Assembly (NCBI RefSeq): GCF_000004195.4
Contig: NC_030683.2
Location: 88,871,410-88,935,409 of the forward strand
Source: Xenopus tropicalis
Lineage: Eukaryota > Chordata > Amphibia > Anura > Pipidae
Length of the DNA: 64,000 bases
Reading direction: 5' to 3'
The notes beneath the pieces were generated by a model. That model was not told where the DNA came from. It saw only the letters and a list, made by a program, of their open reading frames with translations, and did no database searches. Of this stretch, positions 45,790-58,376 are shown piece after piece. The position numbers and the translations under genes were made by a program. The first letter of the stretch is position 1, and each line of letters opens with the position of its first letter.

Positions 45790-46735
45790 AGTTACATAAG
45801 GTTGAAAAAAGACCAGAGTCCATCAAGTTCAAACCTTCCAATTAATCACAGCACACACAAACCTATACTGAACTATCTATACACTCACATACATAAACCA
45901 TATATACCAACATCAATACTAACTGTAGATTTTAGTATCACAATAGCCTTGGGTATTATGCCTGCTCAAGAACTTACACAAGCCCTCTTAAAGGACATGT
46001 AAAGCCTACATTTACCTACAATGTTTATCAGTTGGACACGCCGCCCCCACCCAAATGGCATCATTTGTACTGCATATATCCCCTCCGCTTGCCAGCACCA
46101 TCACATTTTCCTAAAGCAAATAGCAGCTTTTACCCAGTGGCCTTTTTTTTTTTTATACATAATTGGATACATTTAAATCTGCAAACAGCATACACACACA
46201 GAGACCCTTATTCTTATACCCTTATACATTTCATCAAGAATACAGGCTCACATAGGCAGAACTGTCTCTGATAAAAGTTCTGCTTTGTTTGAGCTGAGCT
46301 GAGGAGGTCAGGAGAAAAAAATTGAAGCAGACAGCTAGAGCTGAGTTTCTATGGGAACCAGCAATGCCATCTATTCACTGGCTGCTAGATGGGGGGGCGT
46401 GTTTAGTAATCTGAGCTTGGAAGAACTGAGCATGCCCACAAACCAACAGCCAAAGCAAATTCCTGAGGGAGGGGGCCGAGTGGATTAGAGGAGAAGAAGG
46501 AAATCTAAGTGATAAAGGGGACAGTGCAGCCTTACTATTAACCTCAGGAAAACCAGTGTAGCTGCTATTGAAAGATTTCAAAGAGGCTGTTCACTGATTA
46601 CATTTTTGTGTGTGTGGGGTTTACATGTCCTTTAAAGGCATTAACAGAATCTGCCATTACATCATCACTAGAAAGGGCATTCCACAACCTCACTGCCCTC
46701 ACCATGAAAAAACACTTATGCTGCTTCAAATAGTA
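45790..46735. repeat. Dispersed Xenopus repeat split by a TTAA MITE
   Basis: The flanks 45790-45991 (GTTGAAAAAAGACCAGAGTC, CATCAAGTTCAAACCTTCC) and 46632-46735 (AGGCATTAACAGAATCTGCC, CACAACCTCACTGCCCTCAC) read as one continuous repeat once the insert is removed. The family is common in Xenopus; a second partial copy is at 47440-47530. Its class is unknown to me. Confidence 0.7.
45992..46631. mobile_element. TTAA MITE nested in an older repeat
   Basis: It runs from AGGACATGTAAAGCC to TTTACATGTCCT between two TTAA copies (45988-45991 and 46632-46635). The terminal inverted repeats are imperfect. The host repeat resumes exactly after the second TTAA, so TTAA is the duplicated target. No coding capacity. 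Confidence 0.85.
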
Positions 46736-46949
46736 ACTGAACTGAATAGTGGAAATGTATCTTCAACATAATAACACTAGTAGTCTGAGTTTGGCAGATG
46801 CTAGAAGAATACAACCTACCTGAATGCACAATGCCAATGGCAACTAATGGCTATTTTCTATTGTTGGAGCAAGGGCAAAACATTGAGAGCAAGACATAAA
46901 AGCTTGGTTCACCTTTTCAAAAACACATTTTGGGCAGACTACATACAAA

Positions 46950-47260
46950 TAAAAACTCGACCACAGCATACAATGTGTGGAAACAGTTTGGGGAAGGCTC
47001 TTTTCTGTTATAGCACAAGAATGACCACACGCACAAAACAAGGTATAGAATAGGTTTGCTGAGAAGGGAGCTCTGGCCTGCACAGAGCACTGACTTCAAA
47101 CGAACAGAGTATCTGTGGGATGACCTTGAATGCAGCCTACAAACCAGGCCTGATCCACAACATCATTGCCCAGCAGGTCTGGTATTTGCCAGAATCTATA
47201 GATTGCCAGTCCAGGCCTGGTGCCCAGCCTCACTAATTCTATTGTGTATAATGCTGAGAG
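46950..47260 (+). pseudogene. Degenerate Tc1-like transposase C-terminus
   Basis: The plus strand reads VWKQFGEGSFLL-stop-HKNDHTHKTR, then after a frame change RELWPAQSTDFKRTEYLWDD, LECSLQTRPDPQH. This corresponds to the ..FQHDNDP.HT.. and ..WPAQSPD.NP.EHLWDEL.. motifs of Tc1-family transposases. The second catalytic Asp is replaced and a stop interrupts it. It is clearly dead and from a different lineage than the intact copy at 37777. Confidence 0.65.
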
Positions 47261-47439
47261 AATGAGGTAAAACAGGTTGGGATTGGTGATATGATATCAT
47301 GCCCTATACTTTTATAAATTGGTGTTATTATACTAAGTGGCATAATTGTAACCTTTAATGTAGAGGAATGCATAAATGTATTGGAGGCATAAAGGGTGTT
47401 GACTATACCTAAGTGATGTGTTACCTAGTTACAAAGTTA

Positions 47440-47530
47440 AGTTGGGTTGAAAAAAGACCAACATCCATCAAGTTCAGTCCCTCCGAATGGAATAGTTAAT
47501 TAACAGTCTGAAGGCAGCAAAATTAACCCT
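47440..47530 (+). repeat. Second copy of GTTGAAAAAAGACC repeat (fragment)
   Basis: GGGTTGAAAAAAGACCAACA, TCCATCAAGTTCAGTCC matches the start of the split repeat at 45790. Confidence 0.65.
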
Positions 47531-48079
47531 TTGATAAATATGCCCCACAGTGTTTAACTGTAGAGAAATGAAAGGGCAGTGTGCTACAAATTACCTCCAG
47601 CTCAGTTGATGCCTCATTCACTTGCAGATTGGCCACAATGCAATGGGATCCAAGAGTTTTGTCAGTACTTCAATGAAATATTACGTTAAAACAAATAATC
47701 CTCAAATAAGATAGCTAACATTCTATAGTTTGTAAAGGCTAAATAAAGGCTTGTAAAAATGTTTGTCTGGAGGGTTTGAAAACCAAAGGGATTTTCAAAA
47801 CAAGTCCAATTATGAATTTATACTGTATTATAATTTGGAGACAACGTATTTGCTTTTGAACTAAGAAGGCTAGTCACTAATATAGGTAATAAATTGCACT
47901 TACAGTTACCCATACCAACCAATCAGATATTTTCTTTCAATTTCTACTAGACTGGTCTGAACAATTTGCTGATTGCTTTGCACTGGTCATGGGACCCAGG
48001 ACATCTGAAGTCTGGCAGCACCGAACCAAAATACAGCCCTGCCTACAGTATGCTAGTAACATAACCCCACACTAAGTTG

Positions 48080-48493
48080 TTAAAGGAACAGTAACACCAA
48101 AAAATGTATATATTTTAAAGAAATTAAACTATAATGCACTGCTGCCCTGCACTGGTAAAAGGTTTGTGTTTGCTTCAGAAACACTACTAGAGTTTATATA
48201 AACCCTGGTGTGTAGCCATGTGGGCAGCCATTCAAAAGAAGTAAAGGCACAGGTTATATAGCAGCTAACAGATACACCCTGTAGAATACAATTGTGTCTT
48301 ATCTGTTATCTGCTATGTAACCTGTGCCCTTTCTCCTTTTTTCCAGCTTCAATGGCTGCCCAGCAGCTTATTTATATAAACTATAGTAGTGTTCCTGAAA
48401 CAAACACCCCAGTTTTACCAGTGCAGGGCCACAGTACGTTATATTTCAATTACTTTAAAACACATTCATTTTTTGGTGTTACTGTTCCTTTAA
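48080..48493. mobile_element. TTAA-flanked MITE, TTAAAGGAACAGTAACACC family, full length
   Basis: The left end is TTAAAGGAACAGTAACACCA and the right end GGTGTTACTGTTCCTTTAA. The two halves are largely palindromic (TAACCTGTGCC near 48320 against GGCACAGGTTA near 48247). No coding capacity. Confidence 0.85.
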
Positions 48494-49425
48494 GTTGTGC
48501 TTGTAAGGAAAGCTAGCTTACACTTCATCTCTTATGTACTTGATCTTGTAGCTGATGCAACTGATGAACAATCTATGTGCTGCATAAATGTGTTCATGCT
48601 ATATAAATAAAGGCTTATACGGCACTGTTCTTTCTTATAATCTTGCTTTGGAAACCTACCTCCCACTTTAATTTCCAAACTATTTTTACCTGGTCAAATA
48701 CTATGATATTAATACAAATCAACAAAATTCTCTTAAAATCTCTGGTTGTCTATTATCAGTGATACAGTAATAAATCCACCCACTAAGGGGTTAGATTATT
48801 TGCCCACAGCTGCAACTGTCCCTACATGACCCATCCCAAAAAACAAGTAGAGTGAAAGTTGGATAGGGAGTGGATGGAGTCTTGGTTAGGATACAATAAG
48901 TGAGCAGTTTGCTGAGAGCAGAACAGCAACAATATTTACCTTTTAACATGAGAGTTCTTATCCCACCCCCACTCTGTATACAAACGCACAACACACACTG
49001 GGATAAGTCTATTCATGTAGAAAGGTTTCCCAATATTTGACTAATATAGGATACATGCAGAAAATAGAAAGTAGGAGAGGTGACATCATTCTGCAAAACA
49101 GGCCAATTCCGCCCACTTGCTGACAGTAACTGGAAAGTGCACCCTACAGCAGGAAAATGAGGGGTGTGTATTGTGAAGGTGCTTAGTAGTTCACGTACAG
49201 AATACATGCCTCAGCTCCCTGACTAAAACAGATACCAGACACTGAAAGCCAGATTCAGTAGTCAGACAGACAGAGACAGGTGCTAGAAATGCTAGAGAGA
49301 GGCAAGCCAGGAAATCAAAAAGGGCAAAGGGAAATGCAGGGGACAGTGGGAGCAAGAAATATTTCTTGGTTGTACCTAAAGCACTGATTAAAAATGCACC
49401 AATGTACAAGTAGCGCTATATACAG

Positions 49426-49491
49426 GGACATTACTATAGAGGAAGCAGGCGCTGCAACTGCCCATGGGGACCCATGATATTGAGGTGTCTC
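49426..49491 (-). repeat. Fragment of a dispersed repeat shared with 61880-62035
   Basis: The minus strand reads GGGTCCCCATGGGCAGTTGC and TGCTTCCTCTATAGTAATG, matching CTACTTCCTCTATAGTTATG at 62012. Confidence 0.5.
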
Positions 49492-49916
49492 AAGTGGGGC
49501 ACCGATTGATTTGTGAAGAAAGATTATTGGAGTAAAATTGACATAAAAAGAATATGAAATTCACAAAAGTCTCACTCCAGTTTCATGAATAAGACATTTT
49601 TTGTACACTTTGGTGTAACATTGCCAGTCCAAGTGGTGCACTGATTGATTTGTGAAGTAAGAAAGATTATTGGAGTAAAACTGACATAAAAAGAATATGA
49701 AATTCACAAAAGTCTCACTCCAGTTTCATGAATAAGACATTTTTTGTACACTTTGGTGTAACATTGCCAGTCCAAGTGGTGCACTGATTGATTTGTGAAG
49801 TAAGAAAGATTATTGGAGTAAAACTGACATAAAAAGAATATGAAATTCACAAAAGTCTCACTCCAGTTTCATGAATAAGACATTTTTTGTACACTTTGGT
49901 GTAACATTGTCAATCC
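49492..49916. repeat. Three-copy tandem repeat, 143-bp unit
   Basis: Copies start at 49492 (139 bp, lacks TAAG), 49631 and 49774, each beginning AAGTGG(T/G)GCAC(T/C)GATTG and containing TTCATGAATAAGACATTTTT. They are nearly identical, so duplication is recent. The core CAAAAGTCTCACTCCAGTTT has no coding sense. Confidence 0.95.
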
Positions 49917-49999
49917 AGGGGGCCACTATTTAAAAACCAACAATTTCTTTTAAATGGCTGCTGCTGCCAGAATGCTATGTTGCTATGCCTGTGCACCTG

Positions 50000-52900
50000 C
50001 ATGTTGTTAGTAAATAGGCAACACTTCTATGTTAATTAGCATTTATAGCCCATCACAGTGCATTCTTGGCCCAAACAACTGCACAACTGAGGGCAAACTA
50101 TACATATGCTTCAGGGTAGAGCCTGCGATGGGAAACTACCCCCAAGTGTACCTTCAGTTTTCCTTATCTAGACAGGTAAGTATGAGAATATAGAAATCAA
50201 GTGCCCAGAATATTCCTTTGCTGCTTATTTGCATTTATACTTATTTGTTTGTTGCATCAGCAAAGGAATTTATACAGGGATTGTAAATACGGAGACTTTT
50301 CTTGGTGACTTCTATCCTCGTAAGGGCAAGGGGAGTAGAAAAAGTTCTTACAAACAGGTATGTTTTATATACAAGAAATGCATAGCCTTGCTGTTGCAAA
50401 GAACATTTTCTTTCTCACATAATTGCAATAACACCATTGAATGCCATGGGAGCTGTCATATTGCTCACCTATTTGGTGTCCTTTCCAATAAACTCCTTGC
50501 CAGTGTTTGGCATTTGGAAGGGTGAGCCCATATAGGGTTTTAGTTATAGGCTTATAATTGCTCTGTGATTTTTAGTGCTATGATAAAACTGCTTCTAGGA
50601 GCACAAGCCATCATGCATTACAGGTTATAATTAAGGACAATCTAATTATGAAAACCTGGATGGGGTCAATCTAATTATGAAAACCTGGATGGGGTCCCTA
50701 TGTAAATGGAACACCAATGGAAAATTACAATACATTTAAATTTAATTTAGATAAAAATTGTGTTACCAATGACAAACATTTGTAAAACAAACAAAAAAGT
50801 ATGAGTTTTGATGGTCTTTGTGGTGGGTTTCTGGTGGTGGTGGTGCTTCTGCTCAATAACTGTTTTTGCACACTAAACTTTAAGAATATGTACAGACAAT
50901 AGCTTATTGGTCCTTCTGGTCAAAGCAAACAGACAAAAAGCTTTGGTAAATCATGACTCAGAACTAATGTTTCTACCTGTGTATCTGACATCTACTTTCA
51001 AATGCTGTGCTTTAAATTTAAAGATGTCAACAAACCCCATGTCATTAGGGTGATAATGATGCATGGGTGGAGACCTTAATGTAACCATTTAAAGAGGAAT
51101 CGTGCTGAATTATCATCTTAATGACATCTCTGTAAAAGCAATATATGTCTGGCACCTTTTGTACTATAAATTCAAGTTCTAAATTACTGCAAGACAAATG
51201 GACTGAGAAATTCTTGTCTGTACTTGCCCTTATTCTGCCTCCTCACCAGACTGCAAAGTGCCAAGGAAAGCTCATGACAGAGCTGGCATGTTAGCCTTCT
51301 AAATGTCATTATTAATGACCCTAATTTCCTAGCCATAATTGGTTGCTTACTGGGGTACCATAAATTGTTGAGTCTGCATGGCTTGTGGACCCATAGGCCT
51401 ACATCAACATAGTGCTGTCCTATTATTTCAGGAGACAGGTTTATGTCATTAAGACTATTCATTGAATAAGTCATTTACTCAATAGTTTTAATGTTTACAT
51501 TTGTGTGCCTTACAACAATGCAAGCAAACCGTCTCAGTCTAGAATGATTTACTTTTTTGTTTATTGATCACTGTAGAGTTAAATAGTGTCACGTGTCTAG
51601 GGAAAGCAGCTGGTCTTCCTCTATAGTGCAGAAGATGCAGACATTATATGCCACTTGTCCTTCTCAGGAATAGCACTTATGGCAGACAAAGCTACCTACA
51701 GTATATCACAAGCCAGCCAGCAAATGAAAGACAGGAAGTAACATCTTCAAAGAAAACATGTGTGCTGTAGATAGTTCTTTGAGTTATTGCTCCTTATACA
51801 ATCCATTCCTTTATGTCATGTATGGGTTTAGCCAAGACAGAGGCAAACTATTCTATGAATTATAGCATCACTTATTTATAAGGACTAGGAGAGCTGTTAC
51901 TATTAAGGCTAGGGTTGAGAGCAGGCTGGGTATGATTGTAAAAAAGCAAGCAGGCAAGAAGCACATTTAATACAATTTTAATATAAAGTTTCATGCTACT
52001 TATCTTCCTACTGCCATTACTGCTCACTTGACTAATTAACACTTCAATAATTATTAATTCATAATAGAAAAAGAGATTCTGAGATACAATTCTGAACACT
52101 AAAGACAGCTGTACATAGGCTGATCCCATGTGCCAATGGTCCAGAGAGGCAATACACCTTTCTATTTTTTCACTTGTTTTGCCAAAATGACTGGAACAGC
52201 AGGAAGCAAAATGGAGCTGCAGCTCCAGCTGACACAATCAGTCAGCTGCTAAAATTTCAAACCTGCCCAATCCATGAACGGCCCAATCTCAATAGTACTA
52301 AGATATTGAGATAACTGGACCAACATGCACATGGACTTGTAAACATAGTGTATATACTTGCACCTGTTCGATAGGAAACGGTTGGCTGCCATAGGTTACT
52401 AGACATTATGGTTTATAAGCTGACCCATTACCAATCACGTATTCTATCTCAAAAAGAAAAACAGGTTACTTTTATTATTTCATTATTGCTAAACATATGG
52501 GTAAATCAGAAACAAAAAGGTAAACACTTCTATAACTTAAGATTGTTGGCCATTTCATTCCTTTTCATTAGGCTTTGTCTCAGTTAATGGACCTTCCATA
52601 ACTGATTGGAATGAGATGGCAGAAGATGATTCATTTTCTGCAAAGCTGGCAGGTCAGGGAAGGTGTGGTTCAGTTATTATACTAATTATCATGAGGTTGC
52701 TGACAGTGCAGAATGCGCTGCTTCACATGGTGCCCTGTATTCCAGCACAGTCACACAGAACGCATTCCAACACAGTGTCTGATGTAAGGAGTAGGAATTT
52801 TGTGCGCAGCCCACACAACGCACACCACAAGTTTGTTTGCTGAAGAGAAATAAAACATCAGGTTATACAGAAAAAGAAAACGCAACCATATATTTTATTT

Positions 52901-54167
52901 ATGTACAAGTTAGCAATATTGCTTATGTCATCATTTAAACCCTCACTTTAGTGCAAATGTACAGAAAAAAATATATAAATTTCAATAAATACATGAACCG
53001 TCCTTGCTGTTTAGCACTCATTAACAGTTTCCCTGTGCAGGTCCTGCTGTTAACAGAATGGTGATGTAGCTACTTGCCACACCTCATGCTACGTGTATGC
53101 CAGCTTTACTAGCTTATCTCACTGTATTTCTTCATTACTAATGATAAACACGATCATATTTTTCTTCAACCACACAATTCAGTACAGAATATAGGAATAC
53201 AGCAAACTTTATCACTCAACAGCAGAGCTGTACAAACATCTGTGATGATACAAAGCATAAGAGCTTTTGGGGGATAAAGGTAATGTTCTCACCATGATAA
53301 AGGGGAAGTTATTCATTGACGTTTCACCCAGACATCCTAAATCTGTAATTAGAATTTTGAAAATGAAAATGTGAGCTGGAACGGACTGACAACAGAATGA
53401 AAGTTAATTGGTAAAAATGCCCACTGCTAATCTGTTTTTTCCCCAATTTATTTAGCCAATTAGTATAGGCAACAATTTCTCAATGGCAACAGCAGTTTAA
53501 ACAATGGAAGGTCATTATGGCAAGATAACTATATTGAATAACAGGAAATAACACTGAGAAAAGCTACTTATATTGAAAGGATTTTATTCTTTCTGGCCTG
53601 ATGTGACCAAAGTAGAAATACTGCAGCTTAAAGCTAAGATGCTTTCTCTAAAAGAGCTATTTATAACACAAATCTAAATATATATCCATGTGTTTGTGTA
53701 GAAGTGACTGCAAAGCTATATTCCTCTTGCTATTTTGATCCAGGAAGTCTTAGGCTATTGTATGACCAGCATAAAGCCAGTGACATCTATATTGTTCAAA
53801 CAACATAAAGCCACTCACAGAGAAAGAATTAAGGATATGCAAATGATTGGCCTGCAGGGTGACCTACCGGATACTGTGAATTATGTTACAAAGATGGGTG
53901 GAAACCTGCACTGTCCCGTCTAGCACAGAACAAACCTATTTTAACCAGCTTTTCAAATTCTTTCAAGTGTAGTCAGCTCTTAGGCTAATGTCAGATAGAG
54001 CATTTTTCTGGTATACTCAGCTGCATATAAAAACACCTGTGATCTCCTACAGCAGTTTTACTCAAAAGGGAAAATCCACACAGTGGCTATGGCACAATAA
54101 TGTGCACTACAGTATTTTTGGTAAATGTTAATTGAAGAGGTGAAAAGCTGAAAAGTACCCTGTAACC
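50000..54167. other. Intergenic, no gene seen
   Basis: About 4 kb between repeats. A 29-bp tandem duplication lies at 50638-50695 (TCTAATTATGAAAACCTGGA twice). Open frames at 51184-51474 and 51872-52237 have no motif or splice context. Confidence 0.5.
50638..50695. repeat. 29-bp tandem duplication
   Basis: Two perfect copies of CAATCTAATTATGAAAACCT followed by GGATGGGGT. Confidence 0.9.
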
Positions 54168-54520
54168 TTAAAGGGGACCTGTCACCCTAAGAAATAATTT
54201 CAGATTTATTTCTATTGTGTGAGTTGAGCGAAAAACTTCACTTACACTATAAAAAAAATAGAAATATTACTTTCCTCGGTCTTGAAATTACACAATCACA
54301 GCAAGCAGGCAGGTGCCATTTTGTGGACACTGTTAGTAAAACAAGCTTTGCATCACCCCAAAAATATTGTTTATGTGATAGAATGGAAGACCAGATGCCC
54401 ATGTACTGGCTACATAATTAGATGGTGAGGAAGGAGGGAGAAAATGAGAAATGCAGCGACATCAAGGAAATGCTGAATGGAAAGGTAAAGTTATCATTTG
54501 CCTACAGCAGGCAATATGTC
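54168..54520. repeat. TTAAAGGGGACCTGTCACCC MITE, left part
   Basis: TTAAAGGGGACCTGTCACCC is a recognisable Xenopus MITE terminus; the right end is missing or diverged. Confidence 0.5.
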
Positions 54521-54540
54521 TTAAAAAAGTAAAATATATA

Positions 54541-54648
54541 TTGGTTTGGCGGGCTTATCATTGGGCTCCATACACAGGCCAATAAGCTGCTCTTGATGAC
54601 CAAGTCGGAAGCTGTACCCATTCCATGTATGGCCAGCCTAAAGCTGAT
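54541..54648. repeat. Right-end fragment of GTATGGCCA element
   Basis: It ends ATGTATGGCCAGCCTAAAG, like the termini at 8600 and 43800. Confidence 0.5.
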
Positions 54649-54914
54649 GACCCATGTAGTGTTTTTCGAACACTACAGTTTCAGCTGGCAGGTGAAGCAC
54701 ATGAAACTGCCCAGCACTGGCACTATTTGGCATGAAGATGCTTTAGTAACTGTTTTCATACATACATACTAGTACTGCAAGAAATGTTCCATTTGGGTGC
54801 TTCTCCAAGGCTAAAACATGGCAGAGACAGCCCCAACAAGCCATCATTGCAAGAACAATCTACAACAAGGTAGCCTGGTGGCTAGTAGGTTAAAAAATGT
54901 ATATTATAATTATT

Positions 54915-55120
54915 ACTATTACATAGCAGAGAATATCTGCTATGTAACATGTGCCTTTTCTTGTTTTTCTCGTGAATAGCTGCCCCCATGGCTACACAGC
55001 AGCTTTGCTTATATAAACTATAGTAGTGTTTCAAAAGTAAACACACACATTTTACCAGTGCAGGGCAATAGTACATTATAATTTAATTACTTTCAATTTT
55101 TGGTGTTATTGTTCCTTTAA
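54915..55120. repeat. Right half of a TTAAAGGAACAGTAACACC-family MITE
   Basis: TGCTATGTAACATGTGCC, TATAAACTATAGTAGTGTTT and GGTGTTATTGTTCCTTTAA match the right half of 48080-48493. Confidence 0.75.
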
Positions 55121-58100
55121 ATCGAGTATATGTCAGTGGAAGTATTGTAGAACTCAAATTTTGTAAATGTAAACAAGCAGAGAACAAGTTTTCTGGATTT
55201 TGAGGAAAAAGTATGTTCATCTGTTGCAATCTAGGAGAAATAAATTAAAGATACAAGTTACTTTTAAACCCAATATACATTTATGAGATGAGAACATACA
55301 GTTAAATAATATGAGAGAAATCTAGAATTAATAGTGCTTTAGCATTATAACTTTAGTGCCAGTAATGCATTGATGGGGGATTGAGGCAATTGTATTACAC
55401 CATTTAATTCCAATGTTCACCAAAAGCTCAAGGGCCACAGTTTACAGCCCTGAGTTTCCTACTAAACATCATAATGAGAAACATAGTTTTCATTTTAAAT
55501 ACGTATGTGCATTCCATGAGTACCAAAGGTGGCATAAGTGCAAATAAACCTAGTGTCTGGCTATATAAGCTCATTATCCCAAAATATATGGCTTCCAGCC
55601 AAAGCTGCTGACAAATATTACAAATCTTCAAATACATCCACACCACAATAAGTAAAAGTTGACCTCCCAATTGCAATCATTTTATTTCAATTGTATACAG
55701 TTGCCATTATCTCTTCTAACAGATTTATAGATGTAGCAGGACAAGGGAGGAGGTGCCAGGCTTGGCGCCTTTCACATTCAATGCTTGCCATGATGTTACC
55801 GTTACTATAGTCCATAGCTTTTTTGGCCTTGTGCACATACTTTATACCATGTTGGCTTGCGTCTACCAGGACCAAAAAAGCTTCCAGTGGTTTTGAGGAA
55901 CTACTTTTTTTTTATAAACAAACAAATAAATAAAACATCATCATCATCAATCAAGCATTTATTTTAGATTTAGCATTGGTTGGGACTCCAATAGTAATCA
56001 TGGATTTAGTGGGACAATAACACCTAAATCAAAGTTGTGCTTCCGTCAGAGTGTGTTTCTGCACTGACATGTTGATATCAGTCAGCATATCATGAAATAT
56101 ATGATTCAACATCCAGATTCTATTCAGCAGGTAAAAGGAAGCAATGCTACTTTAACTTTATTTTCTAGGCAGGAGTCTGTTTTATGGATTAGATACAGCA
56201 ATAGCTAAGAAGTAGTAAACCTGATTCATATGTACACATGTGTGTGTGTACATATATGTATGTAGTGACTGCCTAATAAATGCAACTTGTATGTTGATAT
56301 GAATTTTATTTTAACTTAAGTCACTGAGAGCCAATTTACAGATTACTGCACTCCAAAACCGGCTGTTTGGATGAACCAGAAAGAATGTGTTCATGTTTGC
56401 ACTTTAGAGCTGCTTGGCTTTGTATTTGTGCAGTGATCTTTAGTCAGTACTGAAAGCTCACGAGATGCACTGCCGAACAATAAAAGGGAGGACAGAAGTG
56501 CATTCTGGGAGGGGAATTTTGTCCTCTAGTCACCCATGCCTTATTAGGGTAATGACAATCATACAAAGAAGATAATAAAAGCCTCCAACAGAAAACAGTG
56601 ATGACCAGGTCATGGGAAAAAAAAGAGAAAAAGCCATAAACCATATTTTCTTTTTTTTTTTCCAAATATAATTCAGATAAGTTATTTGCATGTGGAGATG
56701 TACTAAATTCATAAGTATGGTTTGCATTCTGTTTAGAAGAATATAAAATAACCAGCATGGCAGCATAGCTTATTGTGTGCCTTCTCTGCATACTAATATA
56801 CAAATGAGTGTAAATTGCCATATTGGTTGCCTCAATGAATGGCTAGAAATAAATGGGGTGCTTTTAGTGGGAAGAATGCCTCATCAAGGCAATCAATAAG
56901 GCCACTGAAACTAATCATATGCAGAAAAGGGATGCTCCATAAATAAAATACATGACTAAAGAATAAATGGAAAATGCTTTCTTGAGAAAAGTAATGCAAA
57001 ATATTGCCCACTGGTCAAAAGTGCATAAGACAATACAACATAGACATTAAACTATTTAAAAAAAACAAAAAGGACATTTAAACAATAGAGAAAAGGGACA
57101 GGTGTATCCAGGGAAAGTTTACAGGGAACTGCAGAGAAAAGTGCAAAAAAAATCTTTCCCAATCTACTGGATAATACCCAAATACTGTCAACGGTTTAAG
57201 AATGAATTGTAGTGTTCATCAGAAGCACTGGAATACAAGATTACGTGCAAATTGCGCCTTAACTGTCTCAAGGATCAAAGGGTTTGCAAGAATGATGATG
57301 TTAGCACCCGATGGAGCAGCATGGAGTAAACACAAGGGTGTTCAAATAACACGGCCTGGGACTGGTCAGACCTGACACAATCATCCCAGTTCCAGTATCT
57401 TGTATCAGTGCTACACAGAATAAAAGGAAAGCTGTGCCTTGCTTTTCTTCCCCATATATCATGTCTATCCAGATAAGGAGGAGAAACAAACACAACACAT
57501 TGTCTTACAACCTCATCTCAGAAATGGGGCTTATTTATCCTTCCAATCATTTTACTCAAACAGGTTTGTCTCATTGCAAATAAATAAAGGGCATCCTCTC
57601 ATTTGCATCCATACATATGAGGATAGTTTCATGTGGTAACTGTGTAAACTGGTGAATTTGGAGATACAGAAGACGGTCACAGTTTGAGTGGTTAACCCCC
57701 TTTCCTGCTGGAGAGACTTGCTCAGTGCAGAACAGTGATGTTCTTGTATCCTTCCAGGCGTTGTAAACTGCAGTTTCCAAAATCTGTCACCAGATAAGGG
57801 AGTGCGAGGAGCTGCAGCCCACAACAGCTAAAGTGCCAAAATCTTGAGAACCCTGTTAAAAAAAAAAAAAAAAAGTACTGTTGTTCCTTATTCTGTTATT
57901 TCTCTGAGATCTTGTAATCCATTTCTCAATTTCTTGCTACTTTGGGGCTCAAAATGTCAAATCAAAACAGCAGAGGTATCAGTGCAATGGAATTCAGGCC
58001 TTTCCAGCACTAAAGAGGTCATATGGACAGAGGAGTTATTCTGGGAATAAGAACCCCTGTTGAGTCGTATAACTTGTGAGTTAATCTTCTGGATTCCCCT

Positions 58101-58147
58101 GTTCAACTCTATGCAGGCCTCTTCTGCGTGTTAAAGTCTTTTCTTTG
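55121..58147. other. Region downstream of klhl17 stop, includes its 3' UTR
   Basis: The klhl17 3' UTR must begin at 58147 and run left. I see no AATAAA on the minus strand within the first 1.5 kb that I would rely on; a variant AGTAAA lies near 57547-57552. Open frames at 57275-57824 and 56444-56821 are not conserved-looking and probably non-coding. Confidence 0.5.
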
Positions 58148-58376
58148 TCAGAGGCTGGTGGAGGAGACAGAGAGGGTAGGGGATGAAGGAGGTGGGAAAT
58201 TGAGGAGTTCAAGGACTGCCACCCCAACACTGCTTCTTCTTGTGAACATGCAGGAGGCTGCTACCCATTTGTTGGTTCGTGGGTTGTATTTCTCAATCGA
58301 ATTTAGACTGGAGCTGCCATCATTGCCCCCAACAGCATAAAGCCATCCATCCATTGCTACAAGGTCATGAGTGCTT
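58148..58376 (-). CDS. klhl17: klhl17 last coding exon
   Basis: Acceptor ATTCTACAG; the first base completes an Arg codon begun in the previous exon. It encodes STHDLVAMDGWLYAVGGNDG, then NSIEKYNPRTNKWVAASCMF and the C-terminal tail ending SVSSTSL, with TGA at 58148-58150. It carries the last kelch repeat (GG doublet, Tyr and Trp) plus the tail specific to KLHL17. Confidence 0.97.

Noticed and set aside
56444..56821. 125-codon minus-strand open frame downstream of klhl17
   Set aside because: No conserved motif; overlaps an A/T-rich run; klhl17 already ends at 58148 with the family's usual C-terminus.
57552..57824. 90-codon minus-strand open frame just past klhl17
   Set aside because: It lies in the probable 3' UTR and matches no known extension of KLHL17.
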